A DNA stretch of 64,000 nt from Anagrus nilaparvatae (lineage: Eukaryota > Arthropoda > Insecta > Hymenoptera > Mymaridae), in the NCBI GenBank assembly GCA_022575985.1, contig JAKSXM010000156.1:2666001-2730000 (forward strand), written 5' to 3'. The notes under the pieces are model-generated. The model did no database searches and was not told the DNA's origin. It saw nothing but the letters and a program-made list of their open reading frames with translations. Position numbers and translations under genes: made by a program. Shown here one piece after another: positions 49,356 through 59,070 of the stretch; the stretch's first letter is position 1; each line of letters opens with the position of its first letter.

Positions 49356-52300
49356 ATGAATAAATGCCAGAATTCGTTTATTTTACTGATATTATTATAC
49401 TTTTATCTAAAATGTATTTCTTCGAATCCTGTAAACTTGGAAGAAGATTTAACTATTCAAATTCTTCATACAAATGATATGCACTCAAGGTAAAATAAAC
49501 TTGATATTATATTTTATCTACGTTTTTAGCCTAGACTAGAATTTACTTTATTGTTCAAATATGCATTATTCAATTATTCATTGTGCTTGAAAAAGTGTTT
49601 CTTTTAACAAAACGTTTTTTTATGACATCTCTGAAACCATTTCAGGCCTTGTTTTGCAAAAATGAATGTTTAATATACTAATTGATCGATAAAAAGTAAA
49701 ATTAATATATTCGTAACAAAGTACTTGGAATTATTTTTATCCTTTCTAAATTTTTACTTGGTTAATGCATGTAAGCATATTGTAACAGAAATTTATTCAG
49801 TTAGTAAAATATTTACTTTGATTTGTTAATTTTCAAGATTTGAAGAAACCAATGTATTTTCAACACCTTCTTGTTCGATTACTGATTCCAAAAGTGGAAA
49901 ATGTTATGGTGGATTTGCTAGAATAGCAACGATTGTTAGAAAAGCTAGAAGTAATTTTAAAACTTTACCGAGCTTTTTTCTAAATGCAGGTGATACCTAT
50001 CAAGGTTCATTAATATTTAAGGAATTCAAATGGAAAGCCGTTGCTAATTTATTGAATATTTTATCACCTGATGCAGCTGTAAGTATAATGAAAGCATTAT
50101 TTTGGGTAAGGTGTGAAAGAGGTCTGCAAGTTAGTGGAACCAACTTTACATAAAAAAATATACATATATTTATTTTAATTTATCATGTCGTTTCGGCTGA
50201 CGACATTACCTTACGGACCTCTTTCACCGGACCGCAAGCTTACCGGATGATTGTAGACTGTGTCTAAGACATTATACTTTTATATTTTAATTAAGAGCGC
50301 GACTTCAAAGCGTACCATTCGTCCCATAATCGTTTTTAGGGGTATTTTTTGCAAATTTAAGAGTGTTCCGCACATTTCTCATAGAAAAGACCCTGGCATT
50401 CGTGATCAGCGGCACAAAAAATCTATAATAAACCAAAACTTAGCAACAAAAATAAAATGACTCCGGCCTTTCTGATATGCATGCATATATCAATTCTAAC
50501 TCCTCTCAAAAGTAATTAATCTTAATTAATTATCTTAATTACCTGGAATATTAAGATTCAGATGTGGGTGAAGTTTAAAATTTTACTGAAAAACTTAGCT
50601 AGTAAACACAGTCTCAACTTAAAAGGGGGGTTAATGGAGTTAAAAAATTGTGATAGTCGGATGTATTTATTAATGTTGCTAAAGGTAAAGTTTGAAAGCA
50701 TAAAGAAAAATAACTTGATAAAAAAAAAAAAAAAAAATTTTTTTTAATTTTTTTGTTTAAAAAGCCTTTATAGTTTAAACGTAAAAAAAAATAAAAAGGC
50801 ACTAGATACTAACTTATGTTTTTTATTATTTTCAAACTTAAACAAAGCTGAAAAAATAAACTTGAAACGGGCCAAGCCAATTCAATTTTTTGCGTGAACT
50901 CTCGGGCTATATATAATTAACTATTTTAATGCCATCAAGAATCACTCCACCAATAAAAATTTCTGATAACTGTTTTCGTGAAATATATTTTCTGGACTGC
51001 GGTGCGAAAGTACGTATTTCCCGGACGCTTCGCGTCCGGCAAAACGTGTTTTTTCGCCGCAGACGCAGAAATATTGTATACGGCTCTTATCCATTAATAA
51101 AGAATGCCCCAAATCGCAGTTTACCATCCTCGGCTTCGCCTCGGAAGTTAATTTACGTGCAATTTGGGCCATTCTTTACTTTTCTGGACGTGAGCCATAA
51201 ATATACTATTATGTACCTGAAAATATTATATTAGAAAGGCAGGAGTCATTCAACTGACCTTCAACATTAGTTCCACGAAGCCCTCTGGGACATAATGTCA
51301 AGTGACATAATGTTCAACTGACGCTGGCAACCTAAAAATATTTATATTTACATGCCAGAGAATAAGTAATATTCTTCTTCATGTCTAAAAATCTTCTAGT
51401 ATTGCATGGGCGTTATATGTGTTCAGGAATTGCTCTAGTCAGTATGCAACTTTTCACAAATCGCATACCAGCTTATGAAATGCTCTTAGTCGTTTTATTA
51501 TAAAATGATTTAAATTGCAAATATAGTAGATCAATAAATTATAATTTTATTATAATTTTATTATAATTTTAAAATACGCTGGACATTATTGATAATTAAT
51601 TATCCAGACTACATCTGGATCTTAATATTCCAGGAAATTAGTTTTGAGAAGATTCATATAGTTTATACGTACCTCAGAAAGGCCAGAGTCATTCAATTAT
51701 AAGTCATTAGCTACTAAATATAAAAAATTTTTAATAACATATAAAACTTAATTTTGTATTTCAAATTTAGAGCTTAGGAAATCACGAATTTGATAATGGT
51801 ATTGCAGATTTGGTACAATTTGTAAACAACGTAAATTTTCCTTTAATAACTGCAAATTTAGATTTAAGTAAGGAACTATCATTAAATTCATCAAAACTTC
51901 AAAATTATACAATACTTGAAGCTAATGGACGTAAAATTGGAGTAATCGGTTATTTAACACCGGAAACAAAACACTTACCTAAAACTAGAGGTGTAGAATT
52001 TTTAGATGAAATTGAAAGTATTAGAAATATATCAAAAAAACTCAAGCAAGATGGAATTAATATTATTATTGCTCTTGGGCATTCGGGCTTTGAAACTGAC
52101 AAAAAAATTGCAGCTGAAATTGAAGACATTGACTTAGTAATCGGAGGTCATTCCCACACATTTTTATATTCTGGTGAAAATCCAGATCTTGAAGTACCAT
52201 TGGGACCATATCCTTTCGAGGTTATTAAAACTAAATCAAAAAAGAAAGCTTACGTTGTTCAAAGCTACGCTTATACAAAATATTTAGGAAATCTTACAGT

Positions 52301-55300
52301 AACATTTGATCGTAAGGGTGAAATTATTAAAATTTTTGGAAATCCTATTTTACTTAATAATGAAATACCTCAAGAAAAAGATGTTGTTAGGGAAATTCAA
52401 AATTTAACACATTTTATTAACAATAAATATTCAACTATTATTGGAAGAACGAAAGTGCATCTTGACGGCGAGGATAAAATATGTCGAATTAAAGAATGCA
52501 ATCTGGGTAATTTGGTAACTGATGCTATCATAGATTATGTAAGTTTATTGAGGTTTCAGATTTTGAGTTCATTGATATACAGATTGATTTTCATTATGAT
52601 TATAGAATGCCAATAAATTTAATGACTCTTTTGGGTGGACTGATGCACCAATAGCTGTCTTACAAAGTGGTTCAATAAGGTCTTCCATTAATAAATCGAC
52701 TAACAACGGAACGGTACTATTGAAAAAAACTTATTTTTAATTAAACAAATTTTTAAATATTTGACTAAAGGTTCACATATATTTGTTATCACATTATCGA
52801 TAGATAAATTTAGGGGATGCAATGGTGGCACTTCCTATTCCAACAGAATTATATAAAATTGAAGTAAATGGGGAAAAGTTGTTGCAAATGTTTGAAATTA
52901 GTATAAAAGATCACATATCCAAGGAAGTTACAAGGCATGGAGGAGGTTTTCTTCAAGTTTCTGGAATTCAGGTATAAAGAGGCCTGTACTTTGTATTTGA
53001 CTAATTATAACATTTTAAATAAGCTGGTGCCATAAAGGTCAATTATTTGTATTGATATGACTTTTTGAAGACGTTCATTGATGGACTAAAAAAAAATCCA
53101 GTTGCCACTACTGGAATTCTGGTTGTGGAAGCCGGACTTTTTTTTTCTTTTAAATGGTTGCAAATGGCAAAAAACCTAAAAATAGTCTTAAAATAAAAAG
53201 GATTTAAGTAAAAATATCCTATCAGTTAAAAACCTTAAAAAGATATTAAATAAATAAAAAAATTTATTTATAAAATTTTTCATTTTTTTATTTTATTTAA
53301 AAACAACAAATAGGTACCTAAAATCTTACTTATTTATATAAATATCTTATTTTTTCATTTAGATTACTTACGACATATCGAAACCAAAAAATTCAAGAGT
53401 TGTTGAGTTAAAAACAAGATGTGGATTTTGTGATATTCCCAGTTACGAAAATATACAGCTAAATAAAACTTATAAAATAATAGTTCCTGATTATATTTAT
53501 GATGGAGGTGACGGATATAATATATTTGAAAACTTACCATTCGAGAATTCAAGTAAGTTTTTATTTTTTACATTTTTTAGAAAACTGTACCTTATTAGTT
53601 GATTTGCCAATAAAATTTAAAACAATTAAGCCCTTCCTACATTACCTCACAATAATTTTTATTACAATTATTTCTTCTGGACATTACTTTTAGTATAAAA
53701 AGATTATCATATGCTGGTGCAAATACTACCTTAAGTTTTTTTGCCATGCCTACCTTAAGGGAGCATTCAGACGAGAAAAAAATTTTAACCACCACCTCCA
53801 AAATTTACTCCCACTTTTTATTATTTAGCATGCAAGAATGGAACGAGAGGGGGTAAATATCGAAGGTGGGGGTTACAAATTTTTTCTTGTCTGAATGCTC
53901 CTTAAGTTACAGCACCCCGTATTAACATGGAACATGTTTATAAGGAGGGGGTACCTCAAGAACTTAAAAATTAAGAGGGGGGGTCAAAAGCGTCCGATTT
54001 AAGGGGGGTAGTCAAATGTGTCCCATTTAAGGGGGGGGGGGGAGGATCAAACGGGACTTAGAATAATTTAAATTTTGGGATTTAAAATAATTTTTAGAAT
54101 AATTCAGCTTATAGAAACTTAGATAAATTTCGGTTTGGGGACTTGGAATAACCCGGGTTATCCCTCAGCTGTAAGTAAACATGTTTCATGCATTTTGGTT
54201 GTGTTTACACAAACCAGTGTTAAGTTTATGACAAAATTTAAGTTAAGAAAGTTTTTTAATAGTATATCACGGTCCTAGGCCAGAAAAATAAATAATGGCC
54301 CAAATCGCAGTAAATTACCTTCCGAGGCGAAGCCGAGGATGTTAAACTGTGATTTGGGTCATTCTTTGTTTATCGACGAGGATTGTACAAAATTTTTCTG
54401 TGACTGTGGCGAGAAAATGCGTCTTTGCCGGGCGCGCAGCGTCCGCGAAATACGTACTTTCGGGCCCCAGTACAGAAATAGTATATTTTTACCCTAGGCC
54501 GCAAAAATAAAGAATGTCCCAGATTGCACGGAAATTGCCATCTTTCTTCGTCAATGGCTAGAAAACACGTATTTTCGAATCGCGTTGCGGCCGGGAAATA
54601 CGTGCTTTCTGGCCACTGACAAGAATTATATATTAATGCACAAGAGATAGAACGTACGTCATTATTCGACGCTTATTTATATAGACTACGGCGTCTTGTA
54701 AAAAAGTCTATATAAATAAGTGTCGGATGATGAGGTACGTTCTGTCTCGTGTGTATTAATGTTTTTTATCCACTTTTAGCCTTGGAAAATATGCAAAATG
54801 CACCTGCATGCTGGAAGAACTAAAATTTTTAAAGTACTTATCATGGGAGACCAGCTCCCTCGGAATTTTTTTTTTTTTTTTTATTAAATTCTCTCAACAG
54901 AGAGATAAAGAAAATTACATAGGTTTGGGTACTAGCCCATTTAACCCACTTATCATTTGTTAAGTTTACAGATTTTTACATTATCAGCCTTAAAGCTATG
55001 AAAAAAAAATAAAACCCTCCCCCCTTTAAATTTAAAAATTATGATAATTTACATTATTAAAATTATAATACATTTAACAATTAATTATTATATTAACATG
55101 AATTATTTTTGTATGAGTCCTTTATTTTGAGAAATTATAGCTGGAATAAAAGAATTTATAACCTTCACAATTTCTTCAACAAACTTTTCTCGATTATAAG
55201 AGCCTTCTGGGAGCATTGCGAATAATTCATTAAAGGATGAGTCTTGATTTGTGTTTGTGTTTGTTGAATTTGATGTTTTATTCATACTTTGGTTGTAAGA

Positions 55301-57453
55301 TTGATTTGGATGAGATTGTTTGACGATTTCGCTATAAGATTTTTTTTTTCTTTTATTTATTTTTAATTGAGCCTCCACAAAACTAATATTATCAGTTGCC
55401 ATTATTGAATTTATTTCTTTAGCTTCTAAAAAGGCTGAACATTTTGAATTTAAACAATAGTGATTTTGCGAACAATTTATACACTTACTAACTTTATCAC
55501 ATTTGTTATCTTTGTTTAATTGATGTTTTTTATCACCACAATTTAAACATTTGTTTTCGACATAACATTTTTTAGCTAAATGACCAAATCTTCCACATTT
55601 ATAACATCTAATAACTTTGTAGACATATGGTTTAATATCAATTCTAACATTTGAAATATAGACTTTTTTTGGAAGACTTGAACCTTTAAAATTTATACCA
55701 AAAGAATTTGTGTCCAACCATTTTTTAGTTTTGGGATCTTTTTTCTTTAATCTGAAGGCAGATTCAATTTTGATATCTTTATTATCTTCTTTTACAGCAC
55801 TAACAAGCTCTTCCAAATCCATCCAACTTACTACGTTACTAATAACTCCTGTTTGTATAACCTTATGCCTAGGGATGTATGCAACGAATCCAAATTCTTT
55901 AATCAATCCATTTTTAATTGTTTCATTGGCATCTTGATAATTATCAAACTCTACATCCCAAAGATTCTTGGAAATACGTGATATTTCTTTATAGTTAATC
56001 TTACAATTTCTTAAAATTCCAGCTACATCAACATCTGACGAAGTATTTTTGTTATTATTATCATTTATTTTGCGCACGAAGACTGAAAATGGGCCCTTAT
56101 GAACATTTTTTTCATAACTATATAATCTTTTTTTATTTAACTGCTTATTGTCTTTTATATTTTTATCTATTGATTTTTCATTAGGTTGAGCATTTTCATT
56201 CTTGTCAATCACATTATTAGGTTTTTTTCTATTATTTTTATTATTATTATCTTCTTCACTGCCTGAGCCGGCTTCCACATCGTCATGAGATCTTTTATGC
56301 TTTATATCTTCATGTTCCATAGGTTCAACACGATTTTTTTTAAAATTATTATTCTTATTTTTTCCTTTTTTCTTCTTAAATTTAACACATTCTGTACCAT
56401 TGCATTTTTCGTGGCCGTACATCCGGAACACATGATTGACAATTTCATCCTGCCCATGATACTCCTCGTTACTCATTTTGAGGTTATTTTTTCTTTTTTT
56501 TGTTTTTTTAATTTAGTTAAAACACCATAAAATACTTGACTATATATTTAACACGTCATATTAAAGTAAAATTGGTAAAACTTTAGCATCATTTAAACAC
56601 TAATTTCTATCCATATTTAAAACAAAAACATTAAGCATTTTATTATACCAATTTTACCGTCTTCCTTCGACATTTTTTCTGCCTTTTCGCTCCCTCGGAA
56701 AACATATAATATAAGTACCCGCCATCTAGCGGTTATATGTCGAACGCAACGAACAGTGGTTAGAAAAACTAGTATACGTCAAGTTGTATGCTAACTATGG
56801 CTTATTCAAGAGATGGAATAATAGAGATATTATTTTGCAGTTGGAGTAAGCAATAGTTATACACATATTTTGTATAAAACGATACACGCAGACATACGCA
56901 TGAAAGTGCTTTAATAATTTTAGTTATTCCAGCATAGTATAGGTGCATTTAATGTATGCTTTCCAGGGCTAAAGTGGATAAAAATATATTATCATAGAAC
57001 ATTTTTATATGGCGTTAAATCTCAAAGAGTCCACTGTAACCAAGAATTGTGGAAGGGGGGGGGGGGGTAATTTGGGGTTTGAAAATGGGTATAACTCATT
57101 TTAAGGACTTAGAGCAATATAGTTTTTGGACTTATTTTTTTTTAGATCAAGGGAGTTAAAATAATTCGGGTTCAAAAACGAAAGGCAGGGTAGTAGTTAG
57201 TACCTAATTAAGATTGACGATATCGTCAGATCTGGATACTTACTTTGTACTATATTTATAAGTTCTGTCCGAGATTAGTTCTGTCAGAAATATACAGCTT
57301 TTAATTGGTGTAATAGTAAAAATATTAAATGTTTATTCATAAGTTTTTTTTTTAATTTCAGATACAACTCTTGATGAAATTTTTAAATTGTATCTAAGTC
57401 GTATATCTCCTATTTACACAGGATTAGAAAATCGGATAAGAATTTTAAATTGA
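49356..57453 (+). CDS. Secreted 5'-nucleotidase / apyrase family enzyme, complete, 7 exons
   Basis: Spliced exons: 49356-49489, 49838-50078, 51771-52538, 52606-52713, 52804-52971, 53363-53552, 57362-57453. All introns are GT-AG, and the joined frame is open for 566 aa. The family hydrolyses extracellular nucleotides (AMP, or ATP/ADP in insect apyrases) with two metal ions. Residues 1-22 are a signal peptide. Metal and catalytic motifs: HTNDMH (38-43), NAGDTY (94-99), GNHEFD (128-133), GHSGF (228-232), GGHSHT (250-255). Substrate-side motifs: GSIR (403-406) and GGDGY (521-525). The protein ends ENRIRILN shortly after the last domain, without the hydrophobic GPI-attachment tail of membrane 5'-nucleotidases, so it is predicted to be secreted. 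Exon 5 uses the acceptor at 52802-52803; the nearer AG at 52812-52813 would break the frame. The last intron is 3.8 kb and full of mobile DNA. AMPase versus apyrase activity cannot be told from sequence. Confidence 0.9.
50345..50440 (-). repeat. Fragment of the 62387-type TA-flanked element
   Basis: CATAGAAAAGACCCTGGC, ATTCGTGATCAGCGGC and ACAAAAAATCTATAATAAACC follow the same order as the right inverted arm at about 62892-62950. No termini are retained. Confidence 0.5.
50983..51210. repeat. Palindromic CpG-rich repeat family, copy 5
   Basis: GC-rich unit: GCGAAAGTACGTATTTCCCG, GACGCTTCGCGTCC (palindromic), AAAGAATGCCCCAAATCGCA, then CTCGGCTTCGCCTCGG and GCAATTTGGGCCATTCTTTA as the inverted partner, ending AAATATACTATT. 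The inner arms can form a long hairpin. The copy at 54258-54487 is the same sequence in the opposite orientation. Confidence 0.65.
53759..53901. mobile_element. 143-bp piggyBac-like MITE (TTAA-flanked)
   Basis: Flanked by TTAA at 53755-53758 and 53902-53905. Left end GGGAGCATTCAGACGAG, right end CTTGTCTGAATGCTCC; the inverted match runs ~45 bp through AAAAAAATTTTAACCACCAC. TTAA duplication is the hallmark of the piggyBac superfamily. Non-coding. Confidence 0.65.
53923..54230 (+). mobile_element. GAACATGTTC-palindrome repeat family, copy 4
   Basis: Starts TAACATGGAACATGTTTATA, has a G-rich middle with three poly-G runs, and ends GTAAACATGTTTCATGCATT...TTTACACAAACCAGTG. Both the order and the inverted termini follow the other copies, with more divergence. 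Confidence 0.6.
54258..54487. repeat. Palindromic CpG-rich repeat family, copy 6
   Basis: Bounded by AATAGTATAT at both sides in direct orientation (54258 and 54478). Contains AAATAATGGCCCAAATCGCA and its inverted partner TGTGATTTGGGTCATTCTTT, CCTTCCGAGGCGAAGCCGAG, and GCGTCCGCGAAATACGTACT. Opposite orientation to the copy at 50983. A further divergent half-copy follows to about 54620. Confidence 0.6.
54488..54620. repeat. Palindromic CpG-rich repeat family, copy 7 (half copy)
   Basis: CTAGGCCGCAAAAATAAAG, AATGTCCCAGATTGCACGG and GGGAAATACGTGCTTTCTGG follow the family order. It abuts copy 6 head to tail. Confidence 0.45.
54639..54753. mobile_element. 115-bp hAT-like MITE with 8-bp target duplication
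   Basis: TATTAATG occurs at 54631-54638 and again at 54754-54761, directly abutting the element. Left end CACAAGAGATAGAACGTAC matches the inverted right end CACACGAGACAGAACGTAC at 17 of 19 positions. The palindrome continues through CGCTTATTTATATAGACT, so the whole unit folds. An 8-bp duplication is typical of the hAT superfamily. Non-coding. Confidence 0.75.
54866..56688 (-). mobile_element. Gag-only non-LTR retroposon (half-LINE) with 12-bp target duplication
   Basis: GCTCCCTCGGAA is repeated exactly at 54854-54865 and 56689-56700. Between the copies, read on the minus strand, lie a 212-nt 5' leader, one 457-codon ORF1 (56476-55103), a ~220-nt 3' UTR and an AATAAA running into a ~20-A tail (T run from 54866). 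There is no endonuclease or reverse-transcriptase sequence and no sign of 5' truncation, so this is a complete ORF1-only unit. It must have been copied by another LINE's machinery. By form it compares with mammalian half-LINEs and Drosophila HeT-A, but no homology to either is claimed. Confidence 0.8.
55103..56476 (-). CDS. Zinc-knuckle ORF1 (Gag-like) protein of the retroposon
   Basis: Intact 457-aa frame, antisense inside the nucleotidase intron. Residues 1-140 are highly charged (Lys/Asn/Glu-rich, with HDDVEAGSGSEED). Residues ~140-285 are a globular region (GPFSVFVRKI, ISRISKNLWDVEFDNYQDAN, LIKEFGFVAYIPRH) that looks like the RRM-like region of Jockey/I-type ORF1 proteins. Three Cys/His knuckles follow: CYKCGRFGHLAKKC (canonical CX2CX4HX4C), CLNCGDKKHQLNKDNKC and CINCSQNHYCLNSKC. 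A Ser/Asn-rich linker and a C-terminal helical piece (FVEEIVKVINSFIPAII) end the protein. Such proteins coat LINE RNA. The absence of stops in 1.37 kb of AT-rich DNA means a recent insertion or selection. Alternatively, it could be a retrocopy of a host gene derived from gag. Confidence 0.75.
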   Translation of the reverse strand: MSNEEYHGQDEIVNHVFRMYGHEKCNGTECVKFKKKKGKNKNNNFKKNRVEPMEHEDIKHKRSHDDVEAGSGSEEDNNNKNNRKKPNNVIDKNENAQPNEKSIDKNIKDNKQLNKKRLYSYEKNVHKGPFSVFVRKINDNNNKNTSSDVDVAGILRNCKINYKEISRISKNLWDVEFDNYQDANETIKNGLIKEFGFVAYIPRHKVIQTGVISNVVSWMDLEELVSAVKEDNKDIKIESAFRLKKKDPKTKKWLDTNSFGINFKGSSLPKKVYISNVRIDIKPYVYKVIRCYKCGRFGHLAKKCYVENKCLNCGDKKHQLNKDNKCDKVSKCINCSQNHYCLNSKCSAFLEAKEINSIMATDNISFVEAQLKINKRKKKSYSEIVKQSHPNQSYNQSMNKTSNSTNTNTNQDSSFNELFAMLPEGSYNREKFVEEIVKVINSFIPAIISQNKGLIQK

Positions 57454-58164
57454 AATAAGATATGAAGTCTACTCAAATCTTTGATGTTAAATTTTAGGAA
57501 TAATTTTATCAAAATTTGGATCATTCTCGATGATGAGTATACTTCAATTAGATAGATAATGAGATAAATATTATAGATCAATCACATAAATGTTTGGATT
57601 TACTTGCCATGAGCTCATTATTGAACTCATTAAATACCTAAGATTTTATTTCTTATTCAATTGTTTTTTTTTTCATTTCCATATATATTTTATTTATTTT
57701 TGTGAATTTAATTCAGTATAGATAACTGAAAACTTTTGTTTATGAAGCAACCAATACTGAACATACTAATCTAATTCAAATGGTAACTCTGTATAGTATC
57801 ATTTTATTATCAAAGTTTAATTAAATTATTAAATAAAAAATTGTATTTTTATCTGTATTTTAATTATGCGATTGGAAACATTGCTTCTATATGAGAGAAT
57901 CCATACCAACTAGCCCCAAATTAGATTGCTGCATGTGCTAAACTAAAAATAAGTTCTTTTAAAAATTTTTAATTATATAATCCATTAACGTCTAATCGGC
58001 ACATACAAGTCATCTGAATTTTTTTTAATGAAAAACTCGAAATTTGGGGCTAAAAATATTACCTAATAGGTAATTGGGGCTGCTCTTTTCATTTCCAAAG
58101 TCCGTTTAAACGTTCAACCCCTAGAAAATGTGTTATCTCCTAAAGAGGTAATTTTTAAACATTT
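57454..58164. other. 3' UTR of the nucleotidase and intergenic DNA
   Basis: AATAAA-type hexamers occur near 57830. A fragment of the CCCATTAACG-ended element begins at about 57981 (TCCATTAACGTCTAATCGGC), followed by a block (GGGGCTAAAAATATTACCTA) that recurs in the region 58600-60300. No other gene. Confidence 0.45.
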
Positions 58165-58587
58165 TAACATGGAATATGTTCATTGGATGGGGTATTTGAA
58201 AAAGTCCGGCTCCGCAGGGAAAAAGTGACGCTTTTAGCGGGGGGGGTAAAAAATTGACGTTTTTAGGGGGGGGGGGGGTGAAATGGACTTTGGTGCAGAA
58301 GTACCTAGGGAGCATTGGTGAAGAATTTTTAAAGAATTTATTGTAAAAATTAATAAAAAATAAATTAATATTATTTAAAAAACTATAATAATTTGAAAAT
58401 TTAATTAATTTTGTTCACTTTGATGTCTAAGCAGCATGATTTCTATAATAAAAATCTAAATATAAATATTTGGATATAAATATTTATATTATGAACACAA
58501 TAGATACTTTATTATCAGTGTTATAAGTGAACATGTTCCATGCTCGTTGGTTGTGTAGTTACACAAACCGGTTATAAATTTTTTTTA
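58165..58587 (+). mobile_element. GAACATGTTC-palindrome repeat family, copy 2
   Basis: Starts TAACATGGAATATGTTCATT, has two G-homopolymers, then GTGCAGAAGTACCTAGGG as in the 21.7-kb copy. It ends GTGAACATGTTCCATGCTCG...AAACCGGTTATAAATTTTTT. Nearly collinear with copy 1 over its whole length. Non-coding; the 60-codon minus frame at 58133-58315 is an artefact of it. Confidence 0.65.
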
Positions 58588-59070
58588 GACCTTATTTAAA
58601 ATGATACTGAGCTCACAAAAAAATCCCAAGGCATGTAAAATTTGACTTGGGGCTATTAGTAAAACAAAAAAAAAATTTATATCGATTTGTCATATTCATC
58701 CCATTAGATGGGGTTTAAGGGGGTGGTTTTATAGAACAATAGAAAAAATCTATATTTTGGGCTGAAAATGTTACCTAGCTGGTAATTTAGGCTCCTCTTT
58801 TCATTTCTGAATGTTAAGCATAATAGAAAAAATGAATACTTTTGGATAAGAATATTACCTAGTAGGTATTCTTATTTGCTAGTTTTTTTTTTTTTTACAC
58901 TGAATAAATTCAAATAGCCACCAATAAGTTAGTCGAAATTTATTACATTTCAGGGGGTTGGAATCACATTTTCTAGGGGTTGAAAGTGAAAACAAACTTC
59001 AGAAATGAAAATAGCAAACAAAAATACCTACTAGGTAATATTCTCATCCAAAAATATTCATTCTTTCTAT

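Larger units (their letters stand above)
50079..51770 (+). other. Intron 2 of the nucleotidase gene
   Basis: A 1.7-kb intron holding two repeat pieces: a fragment at 50345-50440 related to the TA-flanked element at 62387, and a CpG-rich palindromic repeat at 50983-51210. The 101-codon frame at 50929-51234 lies in that repeat and is not a gene. The rest is AT-rich, with an A run followed by a T run near 50720-50748. Confidence 0.6.
54766..56990. mobile_element. Inverted-repeat element split by the gag-only retroposon
   Basis: Left end TTTTATCCACTTTTAGCCTT...GCAAAATGCACCTGCATGC is an inverted match to right end GCATTTAATGTATGCTTTCC...GGGCTAAAGTGGATAAAA. Removing the retroposon (54866-56688) and one copy of its 12-bp duplication leaves about 390 bp, a normal MITE size. 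So the retroposon entered after this element. Confidence 0.6.
53553..57361 (+). other. Intron 6 of the nucleotidase gene, a nest of mobile elements
   Basis: A 3.8-kb intron between the GGDGY exon and the terminal exon. In order it holds a piggyBac-like MITE (53759-53901), a GAACATGTTC-family repeat (53923-54230), two CpG-rich palindromic repeats (54258-54620), a hAT-like MITE (54639-54753), and an inverted-repeat element (54766-56990) split by a gag-only retroposon (54866-56688). Donor GTAAGT and acceptor TTTAATTTCAG are intact, so splicing is still plausible. The other introns of the gene are 67-1692 bp. Confidence 0.75.

Noticed and set aside
50929..51234. 101-codon plus and 76-codon minus overlapping frames
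   Set aside because: Both fall in the CpG-rich palindromic repeat; GC-rich palindromes lack stops on both strands.
52804..52813. Apparent frameshift in the nucleotidase at exon 5
   Set aside because: Using the acceptor at 52802-52803 rather than 52812-52813 keeps the frame (INLGDAMVALP), so the gene is intact.
54258..54487. CpG-rich island as a promoter
   Set aside because: It is a dispersed palindromic repeat in the middle of an intron, with several copies elsewhere.
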